DNA from: Earliella scabrosa
Taxonomy: Eukaryota > Basidiomycota > Agaricomycetes > Polyporales > Polyporaceae
Assembly: GCA_022605405.1 (NCBI GenBank)
Contig: JABYQQ010000001.1
Coordinates: 1,364,001 to 1,428,000 of the forward strand
Direction of reading: 5' to 3'
Length of the DNA stretch: 64,000 nucleotides
The notes beneath the pieces are model-generated. The model was not told the DNA's origin. It did not search any database and worked only from the letters and a program-made list of their open reading frames with translations. Position 1 is the stretch's first letter. The number at the start of each line of letters is the position of its first letter. Below, in pieces: positions 33,528 to 43,172 of this stretch. The position numbers and the translations under genes are program-made.

Positions 33528-34595
33528 CATCAGCAAAATCCCACCACACCTTATGGACCTTTGAGGACCTTTGACCTTACGTATGAACCTTTGACCTTTT
33601 GAGACGGACCTTCGCTGGACTTTTGATGTGACGGCCACCTTTCGAGATCAATGCACGAAAGTTCACGTAGCTCCTTCCGGATTGGGGCAGCACGGGCGCT
33701 ACCAAGTCCGTACCGGCATCATCCGAAGAATTTGATCTCCGCTGGGTTGATTTGTCAGGTTCAAGTGACTCGACGTGTCTTAGTCGTCTCCTCCTTCCTC
33801 CTCCCTCCTTCCTCCTCCCTGCTGCTTCTGCCGTATAACTGGCTAAGTCTCTGCACTGATCTCTCGCCGGGTCCTGGACTCTCCCGTGAGGACTGCCTTT
33901 GGACTGTTCTGCTCTGGTATCTGCCTGCATCTATCTGTGACGACACTCACGACATGGTCATCTTGCTCTCTGGCCTAGGCGTCTCGTCTGCCGTCTCGTC
34001 TCCTCTCGTGTCTCTGACCTTGTCTGCTCTTGTCTGCAGGCCTCCCTCTCCCTGTCACCGCAAGCCTTCAAGGTCCCTCGGGCTGGAGATCCCTCATGGT
34101 GTTTGGTACGTAGTGTAATACTCTCGAGGACCCTGATCTGTGCTGACTGTGATCTCACAGTTGTCCGTATTTGGTCGGCGGTGAAGAATGGATGTCTAGT
34201 GACGGTGAGTTAGTACCACTGGGCAGTTGTCATAGGGAGCGGTGCGGATGTGTGGGTGGTATGCCGGGATACCTACAATGTGTGTGGCGAGTATGCGGAG
34301 GAGCTCGTGTGCGGGCGCGTGCATGTATAGTGTACATGTATTATTACATTTGAATATCTGATTGTTGTGCTCATCGTGTTATTGTGTGCATATGAGAACA
34401 TCGTTCAGAGATGAGCTTATAAGGTCCTTCTGGCCGCCTACGGACCTTGCAGAAGGATTGGCGAAAGGACCGCTGAACTTGTGGCAGGATGCTACATAAC
34501 TTATTCAAGGTCTCAAGACCTTTCTCCTTATGCAACCTTTTGGGTGCATCGGACCTTGAACAAGGTCCAAAAGGTCGGGTGGGATTTTGCTGATG
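33528..34595. mobile_element. Nested non-autonomous Plavaka-type element, 1.07 kb
   Basis: Termini: CATCAGCAAAATCCCACC at 33528, and the same 18 bases on the minus strand from 34595; similarity continues (ACCTTATGGACC versus ACCTTTTGGACC). TC flanks both ends (33526-33527, 34596-34597). Both subterminal zones are crowded with AAGGTCC/GGACCTT words in both orientations (33545-33615 and 34420-34575), a likely binding-site array. The middle is pyrimidine-rich with no coding sequence I can support. Confidence 0.8.
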
Positions 34596-34905
34596 TCTCG
34601 TCTTGGGATTGCAAGGGATTGGCTGGATTGCTGGCGCTTGCAATTCGACCAGCTGCTTTCAATGCTGCCAATACGTTCTGATGCTTCTACAATTTTGCTG
34701 ATGCTTCTCAGGTTGGAAGCTACGAACATTCCTGTGGTGCATACGATCAAACAAGTTGCAAGTACTACTGTCAGTGGTCATGAGGATTAAGTAGTGAGAC
34801 TTCGACCAGAACATTCACATACCATTAAGTGATTCTCTATCATATGAAAGGTTATGACACGTTCCTGTACACTGCTGAGCATCGGACTTTCGCGCACGCT
34901 CGACG

Positions 34906-36541
34906 CTATACAGGGGGCAGGTACCCTTGGTCCTCATTAGTATGACCGCTCTCTGACCTCGCATCCGATGTGGACCTCTGCGGTTCACGAAAACAAAGAG
35001 ATCCAATGGCAGCAGGGACCTGCAATCCTGCTGTCTGGTATGTAAATTGAGTGTCGCAGTGGCCCCTGTTCTTGGAGACTATGATGACGATCAGAGTCGG
35101 GTAGATTGCCTAACGCAGTGCAACGGTCAGCGGCTCGAGAAACTAGGAGAGGAAAGAAGCTCTCGGAACCGCCACTCACGACAAAAGGAATGAGCGCACC
35201 CTCGACGAAGTACTCAAGCTGACCGATGAAATGCACTGTCTTCAGGGCGGATTCGAGGTCATACGAAGCGTGACCCTTCACGAGCTCGTTCAACTTGCAC
35301 TGGTATGCCAGCATGACGATCTGAAGGTCCGGATAGGCGTGAGGTCCTAACAAGCGGGTCGCATGGCAAATCGCGCACCCAGACAATGCAGTAGCCCACG
35401 CCCGACTCGACGAGCAAGCTGAGGGCGCGCTCGACCTGAGAGGGTCTTGAGCGGAACTTGAGATGTTCTCGGATGAGAGCGCGATGCCTCCTGTGCAGAG
35501 CAGAATCCAAGAGTTAGCTGGAGCGAGTGGGGTAGTGCGGATGCCAACAGCCCACACGCACCATGCGACGTGTCCGACGAGCGAGGTCGCGATGACGTTA
35601 TTCGCGAGCGACAGCGCCGTCGCCGCAACGCCAGAAAGGTTACTCTCTAACAGAGGCGCTACTAGGAATGTTGTGATATCCTCGAGATCCATGGTTTGTC
35701 CGGCCGTAGCGTTGCACAACTGGATGGCCGCACAGATACTCACCGCTGTGATAGGATGGAGTGTCAGCATTCGTTGGTGGCTAACAGACCCGGGCTAGCA
35801 TCTTGGGACGTACCTGCTGTGGCGAGTAAGCAAACAGCGCAGACCACACGCACAGCCCGGTCACCCTTCCATACCACCCAAGCACGCCACCACACAATTG
35901 CGTCCCCGAGGATAATCTGACGTCAAGTCAGGAACTGTACTGTCATTGTGGTACGTGGGGATGCCCCTACGTTGACTGTCAGAGCCGCAGTCCCGACGCA
36001 CCGCGCGGTTTCTCGAAGGTCGTAAGGAAGCGTTGTGTGGTCTCTGACGGCACAGTCGTGAATGCTGTCATCAGCCATAGGTAGACAGTTTAATGCGTCG
36101 ACGAGATTCTGAGCGCTTGTGACCATTATGAGGACCTGGCGATTGGTGCTGACGAGGAAGAAGACCCAGTGTGCCGCGGTCGTGGCGTACATAGCTGCTA
36201 TAGCGAAAAGCAGGACGGTGGAAGAACGGTTGTTGAGGCCCTTCGATCTGTCAACCGAATGAGTGCGCCGGACGGTGCGAGAGATGTCTATCCAACGGAA
36301 CACGCACATTAAGATGCAAGCCGCGATGGCGACACAAACAGTCAATGCACCTGTGCACACATACACAAATTGAGGTTGGTAACAAAACCAAGGCCAACAG
36401 GGCAGGAGGCATACCAAAGAATGCGCTTGATAATAGGATGCTCGTCCATGTGTAGTAAAGGGCAACGGATGACACCTGGACGCGGTGAGTGAAGTCGGTG
36501 AAATGACCCAAGCTTGTCCAGTTGGATGCGTTCGCCGACAT
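34906..36541 (-). CDS. Fungal orphan 7-TM membrane protein, copy A
   Basis: The start at 36541 gives MSANASNWTSLGHFTDF. Seven hydrophobic segments follow over several exons: ALYYTWTSILLSSAFFG; LTVCVAIAACILMCVF; TVLLFAIAAMYATTAAHWVF; LILGDAIVWWRAWVVW with VVCAVCLLATA; ATALSLANNVIATSLVGHVA; LSLLVESGVGYCIVWV; and GALIPFV with IYPTLIVIIVS. A short polar tail ends SGHTNEDQGYLPPV and TAG at 34906-34908. The wording DAIVWWRAWVVW, NNVIATSLVGHVAW and LLVESGVGYCIVW is that of a large basidiomycete-specific family of seven-pass proteins of unknown function. It is not an STE3-type pheromone receptor: the STE3 wording is absent. A near copy lies at 38160-39754. Exon junctions are approximate. Confidence 0.82.
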
Positions 36542-37108
36542 GGTGGTGGCTTCACCTCGCTATACAAGTCCGTCGTGGAAATTTAACTTGAAGGACGAAG
36601 AGAGAGGTGTTCGATGTCTCATCATGGCGCGTGCTTTGTAACATGAGGATGTATAAGCCGCAAGAGCGACAAGAGCTTCAGAGATATCGGGGCCGGCGGG
36701 CGCAATGCTGTCGACTGACAGATCTGAACACAATGACTGTCAGTGAGTGATTGACGTGAAATGTTCGAACACTTATCCTGGGAAGGTGTGGCCTCATTAC
36801 ATCTCCCTCCACTCGGGACCGGAGACTCTTCATACGCCACAGCGATTTGACCGGGGTGTGGCGCTGACCGTCTACGGCTGTGCAAATAAGAGGGGCATCG
36901 CAGTGGAAGGGTACAGTGCCATTCTATTCACAAAGAGAAGACACAGGAGTGGAATTCAGTCATGAAGCTAGTCGAGCCACGCACCTGAAGACTTCACATT
37001 GACCGTTGCGATCCCCATAATGATACACAAGAACTGGACATCGGACACCGGAGACCATACCCATACACCCAAGAACTGCAAGACCAACCTAGTAGCACAC
37101 GCTCAGCC

Positions 37109-37925
37109 TCAACTCGGACGATCGCGTGCCTTCCGCAGCCGCTTGTCCTCTTATTGTCTCCTACCAGAACCCGAACCCGCATGCCCAAGACCCCAGTGCC
37201 CGTCGTACCGCCCATCCCTCACCCCAGTCCCGGATCCGGATCCGGCGTGACACTTCTTGCGCGACTCGTACGCGTCGGGGTGCGAGTGCGACGCCTAGCC
37301 ACATCGCGACTCTGAGCCAGTAAACTTGCACCTGCGCTGCCCGTTCCACTAGCCTCTGTTCTCCCGATGGACCGCGGCTCCAGTCACAGCCCCGGCCATC
37401 CCCAGGCTATCCCCACCGCGAGCCGCTCCGCCGCCTCCGCCACATGCTCGTGTTCGAGCAGTGCGCGCGACACGTTCGGCGGAAGCACAGCAGAGGTAGT
37501 CCCACGCCGCCTGGCGCTCGATCGCGCGCAATCGGCGGGGGGACCTGTTCAATTACAGAGCAGGGTTAGCGACCGGGAATTTCAGGGAAAACACAACAAA
37601 CACCCTATTCGACACACCTCCCACCGATATGGCCTCTCCGACGTGCCGCACACCCGCGCAAACGCGCCCGCCATCGTTGGTATGCTGTTGGGTCCGCCGC
37701 TCCCTCCTCTTGCTCGGTTCCGCCCCGCGCGCCCCTGCGGGTCGACGTGCGGGCACCGGAAGCAGTCCGTCGCTTGGTGCACGAGGAGCGTCACCGGCAC
37801 GCGAACCTGCACACTTGCTCCCGTATGGATCAATCTTGGGGAGCACGTTCGCGAAGGGTGGATCGGTATTGATGAGTGGGAAAGGTTCTGAGAAGCGCTG
37901 GTGGGGATCTCCTACATAGACGTGT
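37109..37925 (-). pseudogene. tRNase Z 3' fragment (duplicated, broken)
   Basis: Homologous to the middle and C-terminus of the tRNase Z gene at 40322-42581: EHVYVGDPHQRFSEPFPLIN, NTDPPFANVLPKIDPYGS, VRVPVTLLVHQATDCF and TMAGAFARVCG. The pieces are in different frames, and the segment equivalent to RQAADGWAPSKRVRPQ is deleted. The metal-binding N-terminus (HMHADH) is missing altogether, so no active enzyme can result. It marks the left half of the segmental duplication. Confidence 0.8.
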
Positions 37926-38067
37926 TCGTACCACATCTGGGGTAGAAGGCTGCGAGCAGTAACGAGTTATGACTGCTGCCATAAGTCCTTGTGAGTGCCT
38001 GCCTGCTCGATACTAGCTTCAACTAGGATATGGGCATACCGTGAAGTGATATAGTTGCTTGCCCTTG

Positions 38068-41000
38068 TATGAAAGGCATCTACCCTATCACGCGTTCCCG
38101 TACACTGCTGAGCATCGGACTCTCGCGCACGCTCGACGCTATACAGGAGGCCAGTACCCTCAGTCCTCATCAGTATGACCGCTCTCTGACCTCGCAACGG
38201 ACGTGGAGCTCTGCGGGTCACAGAAACGAATAGATCCAATGACAGCAGGGGCCTGCGTCTGGTATGTAAATTGAGTATCGCAGTGGCCCCTGTTCAGCGA
38301 GACTATGATGACAATCACAGTCGGGTAAATTGCCTTGCACAGTACAACAGTCAGCGACTCGAGAGACCCGGGGAGGGAAGAAGCCGGCACTCACGATCAA
38401 AGGAACGAGCGCGCCCTCGACGAAGGACTCGAACCGACTGAGGAAGCGCATCGTCGTCAACGCGGGCTGGAGCTCATCCGACGGGTTCCCCCTGGCAAGT
38501 TCGGTGACCTTAAACTCGTATGACACTACCAGAATCTAGGGGCTCGGAGAGGCGTGAGGTCCAGCAGGCGAATCGCAACGCATTGCGCATCACGTACCCA
38601 GACAATGCAGTAGCCGACGCCCGACTCGACGAGCAAGCTCAGCACGCGTTCGACTTGGGAGGGTCGTGAGCGAAACTTGAGGTGTTCTCGGATGAGAGCG
38701 CGGTGATTCCTGTCGATAGGCGGGTACGTAGGTTGGTGGGAAGAGACCGAGAGTTGCGGCATAACGAACCAGACGCACCATGCTACAAGCCCGACGAGCG
38801 AGGTCGCGATGACGTTATTCACGAGCGACAACACCAGCGCCACAACGCCGTAGATGTCACCCTTGAACAACGGCCCAACTACGAATGTTGCATCCATGGC
38901 GTGTCCGACTGTAGCGTTGCACAACCGGATAGTTTCATTGTAAGTGATGCCTGTGGTCGTACGCAGTGTCAGCATGCGCTGGACGACGCTAACAGACCTG
39001 GGTTGGCATCGTAAGACGTACCGGCCGTGGCAAGCAGGCACACAACGCAGACTGCACGTACACCCCGATTACCCTTCCACACTACCCAGGCACGCCACCA
39101 CACAATCGCGTCCCCGAGGAAAACCTGTCGTCATGTGAGGACCTGTCATAATGGTCGAATGCAGGGAAGCACCCACGTTAACCGTCAACGCCACTGACCC
39201 GGCACACAGCGTGCTTGTTCCGAGGTCGTCCAGAGGGTCTGTGTAGTCCCTGACAGGACAATCATAGATTCTGTCGTCGGCCATGGGTAGACAGTAGACT
39301 GCGTGGACGAGATTTTGAGCGCTTGTGACCATTGCGAGGACCTGCCGATTAGTGCTGATGAGGTTGCAGATCCAGTACGCCGCGGTCACGGTGTACATGA
39401 CTGCTATGGTGACAAACAGGACGGCAGACGAACGATTCTTGAGCCCCTTGGATCTGTGAAGCGAAGCTGAATGGGCCTATGGGTGCGGCGCGCTTATGGG
39501 TCGACCCACATCAAGATGCAAGCTGCTACAGCGACACAGACAGTCAGGGCACCTGTACAACTGAAGTTGGTGCTCCAAACAAGGCCTAGGCCAACCGATG
39601 TACGCGACGTACCAAAGAACACACTTGAGACTAGGATGCTCGTCCACGTGTAGTAAAGGGCATCGGAGGACTCCTGGACACTCTTGGTGATATTTGAGGC
39701 CAGATAGTCGGTGTAAGGATCCATGCTCGTCCAGTTGAGTGCGTTCGCCGACATGGAGGGGGTTTCACCGGTCGTAGAAGTTGTGGGGCGATCTTCAGGG
39801 TTTCTCAGCCTGACTTGTGTGATATAACGCTTGATAGATGGATGAGGAACAATCTGTGCTAGAGTCTCGGTTGCACACGCCGCAGGAGCTGAAAGAGCTT
39901 CAGAGATACCGGGGCGAATGGGAGATGCGATGCGACACTCAACACCACGGCTGTCATTGAGGCGCCATCGGTGGTGGATGTGACCTGTGTGAGTACTTAT
40001 CCTGGGGAGGAGGGTGTACCCTCGATGGGTTGTCTACCACTCGAGGGTCTCGTGCGCCACTGTGATGTGACCGAGGGCAGCCCACGATTGGAGCGGCATC
40101 GCAGTTTGTTTGGGGGCATACTGTCATTCTACTGAAGAACGCCACATGAGCGATATTCAGGCTCCAAGCTGGTCGAGCTACGCACCTGAAGACTTCACAT
40201 TGACCGTTTCGATCTCCATAACGATACACAAGAAGACAATCGTACACACCTGGACGTCAGACACCGGAGCCCATTCTCATACACCCAAGAACTGCAAGAC
40301 CGACCCAGCCCACGCTCAGCCTCAACTCGGACGATCGCGCTCCTTCCGCGGCCGCTTGTCCTCATACCGTCTCCTCCCACCAGAACCAGAACCCGAACCT
40401 CCATGCCCATAACCCTGCCCGTCATACCGCCCATCCCTCGCCCCAGATCCGGAATGGTACTCCCTGCGGGAGTCGTGCGCGCCAGGACGCGAGTGCGAGT
40501 GCGACGCCGAGCCACGCCCGGACTCGGAGCCAGTCACCTTGCGCTTGCGCTCCCCGTTGCCGTGTCCGTTCCCGTTCCCACTCCCGCTCGCCTGCGCTCT
40601 CCCCGACGTCTGTGCATGCACATGCGCATGGGCCTCATACTTCCCTTTTCCATTCTCCCCAGCCTGCATGTGCACATCGACGTCGACCTCCGCTCCTCCA
40701 GGAACAGCCCCAACAGCCCGAGCCGTCCCCGTCGCGAGCCGCTCCGCCGCCGCCGCCACCTGCTCCTGTTCGAGCGGCGGGCGCGACACGTTTGGTGGAA
40801 GGACGACGGAGAGGTGGTCCCACGCCGCCTGTGGCCGCACGCGTTTGCTCGGTGCCCAGCCGTCCGCCGCCTGGCGTTCGATCTCGCGCATGCACTCGGC
40901 GCGGAAGCGCGCCTGCGCTCCGTGCATAAAGTCAGGGTCTGGCGCGGGGAACCTGTACAAGCGCACAGAGCAGGGTTAGCGACCGGTGGACTCCGAGGAG

Positions 41001-41350
41001 AAACATGGCAAATCCCCCATCCAACGCACCTCGCGCCGATATGGTTCAAGACCAACCTCTCCGCCCCGCACGCGCGCGCGAAGGCGCCCGCCATCGCCGG
41101 CGTGCTATGTCCTCGCTCCCTCGTCTTTGCATCTACGCTCTCCTGCGTGCGATTCCGCCCCGTGCGCCCCTGCGGATCGACGTGCGGCCCCAGGAAGCAG
41201 TCCGTCGCTTCGTGCACGAGGAGCGTCACCGGCACGCGCACGCGCACACCGTTCCCGTACGGCTCGATCTCGGGGAGCACGTCTGCGAAAGGCGGGTCGG
41301 CATGGATGAGTGGGAGGAGAGCAGATGGGTCGTAGGTGTCGCCGAGGATG
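38068..41350. repeat. Tandem segmental duplication, unit B
   Basis: Second copy of the unit at 34838-37925. It includes the complete 7-TM copy B, its 5' region (shared AGAGCTTCAGAGATA.CGGGG, about 39897-39915) and the 3' part of the full-length tRNase Z gene. The copies differ by many substitutions and small indels, so the event is not very recent. Confidence 0.85.
38160..39754 (-). CDS. Fungal orphan 7-TM membrane protein, copy B
   Basis: Paralogue of 34906-36541 with the same exon order. The start at 39754 gives MSANALNWTSMDPYTDYLAS. Membrane segments: ALYYTWTSILVSSVFFG; LTVCVAVAACILMWV; YTVTAAYWICNLI; VVWWRAW-type segment near 39085-39120; VALVLSLVNNVIATSLVGLV; LSLLVESGVGYCIVWV; and GALVPLIVS, IYPTVIVIIVSLNRG. 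The tail SGHTDED stops at TGA 38160-38162, seven codons earlier than in copy A, where CAA is found instead. The extracellular N-terminus is longer (SNITKSVQESSDA) and the second exon differs, so the two may be diverging in ligand or partner. Confidence 0.8.
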
Positions 41351-42581
41351 ACGAGCTTGCGCGGGACTGGGGAGTGCCGCGCTAAGGCGTTCCGGGGGAC
41401 CTCGCGGATGATATAGCCAATGCATGGGTCTGTGAAGAGGTGCGAGGAGTGAGCATGGGTCGTGCACGACGTAGCAGAGGGTACATACCGCGATGCTCGA
41501 TAGGTCCGGCGTCGACGAGGGCGCCCCAGTGGTTGTATCCCTCGTTCGGGGATATGTCCACGATTCCACGCCAGAAACCCTGATCGTCGCACCAGATGTC
41601 GCGCCCCACGCATTCGCTGTCCCTCCGTACGTCCATCTCGTCTCCGTCTTCCTGCACCTCCGCTGGTACTGAAGGCTGCTCGTTTGGGAACAACAGTTCG
41701 TGTACGACGTAGGGGTGCTCGCTGTGAGTATGCGTCATATGCCAGAGCATGCGGAGCATGCGCCGGATTCCGCGCGGCCCGAATATCTCAACGCGCGGTT
41801 GGAGGCGATTCGGAGGAAGGGGAGGGACACCAGGTATCTTGGGCTTTGGGATACCGAGGACGTTGCGGAGGAATGTGAGTGTGCCCATCGTGTGGTCCGC
41901 TGTTCGTAGACTGTCAGTATGGTCGCAAGAAACTTTGGATGGAGTATACTGGGGAAGAGTCGAGTGTAGGCGCGACAAGAGGGGGGGCCGACGCGTATGA
42001 TGGAGCCGAGTCTCCGCCCTCTCTCAGTTCAATGGCATGGAATCACCAGGATATACTTGAGCTGCACCGTGCAGCAAGCTCGCGACGTCAAGATGGAGAC
42101 ATTACGACCTCTGCAGCTTGGGTGATGGGTGTATGCGGGAGAGGAGGGTGCTCCGTGCAATGCGAAACGAGGGCATATCGCAGAGACATGAGAAAGGGTG
42201 TTGTAGAGAGCGACATGTAGCATTTGTGGCAAAGAAACCTCAAATTAGAATAGCACTCACCATGCATATGCGTGATGAAAATCTTCGAGACCTGGCTCAT
42301 GCGCAGGCGCTGTTGTCCAGGACGGTACGGCTGAGACTCAAACTGACGAACGGTTCCTTCAGCGCAGTCGACCACTGTCGAGGCATGTCAGCGATCGCGC
42401 GCTGGCTCCCCAGACCCGTCAACGGCGAACACACGGGAGGAAGCTGGTACGAGTACGGGTACGCACTCCATAGTGAGCCATTACCCAGCGGGTCCACGAC
42501 GAGACTCGAGCAGTTGCGTGTCTCCGTCGGCCCTCCACCGCTCGTGGTGCCAATGAAGGTGACTGTGATGTTGCTGGACAT
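40322..42581 (-). CDS. tRNase Z (tRNA 3'-end processing endonuclease)
   Basis: Metallo-beta-lactamase endonuclease that removes 3' trailers from pre-tRNA. The start at 42581 gives MSSNITVTFIGTTSGGGPTE; an intron joins SLW to MVDCAEGTVRQFESQP. The zinc motif is split by an intron and reads FITHMHADHTMG. Next come TLTFLRNVLGIPKPK, VPPLPPNRLQPRVEIFGPRG, MLRMLWHMTHTHSEHPYVVH, and after an acidic stretch KLVILGDTYDP, with PLIHADPPFADVLPEIEPYG and TLLVHEATDC, which supply the C-terminal metal ligands. Further exons give TPAMAGAFARACGAERLVLN. The last exon (about 40322-40966) is an unusual 200-residue tail rich in Gly, Ser and Arg (GSGNGNGHGNGERKRKVTGS). The catalytic core has the ELAC1-like short-form layout. 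The 3' part was duplicated leftwards as the fragment at 37109-37925. Confidence 0.88.
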
Positions 42582-43172
42582 GGTCGAACGCGTCGACTTG
42601 TGGCGCGAGACTGTCGAGTGGATGCAAAGCGGTCTCGGAAGCGAGTGTGCGAGAGGGGAGAACGGAGTACACGTGCGGGGAGAGAAAGCAGTAGATAGAG
42701 GGAAGAAAGCAAGGCGCATAGCGATCAAGTACACATCTTCAACGAGAACGTCATCGCAGGAGAAGGCTCAGTGTCAGACCTGTATTTGGACCTGATTTGG
42801 ACTTGCATCGCGTCGCGTCGCGCGCTGAACGCCACTCGTCTAATCCTTAAGGTTAGGTGTTGGTTCCCGGGCCGGTCGACTATTAATAGTGTCGACTCTC
42901 GAGCGAGGGCGAGTACCAGGCGAGGACTGTGAGTACCTATGCGCCGACAACTCGAGCAACATCGCACTCATGTATTGTGCATGCAAGCCTAGCAGCAAGC
43001 GGATCTATGGTACATCTTACGCCTGTAGCGTCACTTCTCCCTGCATACAACATGGCACTAACCGACAACACGAGCACGCACCCAAGACAGTCTAAGTATA
43101 CACGTTCAAAGCAATCACTTCTTCTTTTCTTTTTCCCAGTCGTCGCTCCCACACCATATCCCCAGCAGCATT
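42582..43172. other. Intergenic gap between tRNase Z and the trehalose synthase-like gene
   Basis: It should contain the tRNase Z promoter and the 3' UTR of the next gene. No gene supported. Confidence 0.45.

Larger units (their letters stand above)
32912..34703. mobile_element. Non-autonomous Plavaka-type element, 1.79 kb
   Basis: The left end is CATCAGCAAAATTCCGG at 32912 and the right end, on the minus strand from 34703, is CATCAGCAAAATTGTAG. They share the 13-bp terminus and are flanked by CT on both sides (32910-32911 and 34704-34705). Subterminal inverted repeats of the GATTGCAAGCGCTTGCAATC type occur near 33053-33100 and again inverted near 34610-34650. No transposase gene is present. 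A second element (33528-34595) is nested inside. The shared terminus with the 12.4-kb transposon suggests mobilisation by the same transposase. Confidence 0.75.
34838..37925. repeat. Tandem segmental duplication, unit A
   Basis: Homologous to 38068-41350 in the same order: 3' flank (CACTGCTGAGCATCGGACT and CGACGCTATACAGG shared), 7-TM gene, its upstream region, and the 3' part of tRNase Z. Unit A ends inside tRNase Z, so its copy is only a fragment. Confidence 0.85.

Noticed and set aside
33651..34118. A 155-codon plus-strand frame
   Set aside because: It lies within a non-autonomous transposon, is Ser/Leu/Pro-rich from pyrimidine-rich DNA and has no conserved wording.
34906..39754. The two 7-TM proteins as STE3-type pheromone receptors
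   Set aside because: Seven membrane segments and closeness to pheromone genes are suggestive, but the wording (DAIVWWRAWVVW, LLVESGVGYCIVW) belongs to a different basidiomycete orphan family and STE3 motifs are absent.
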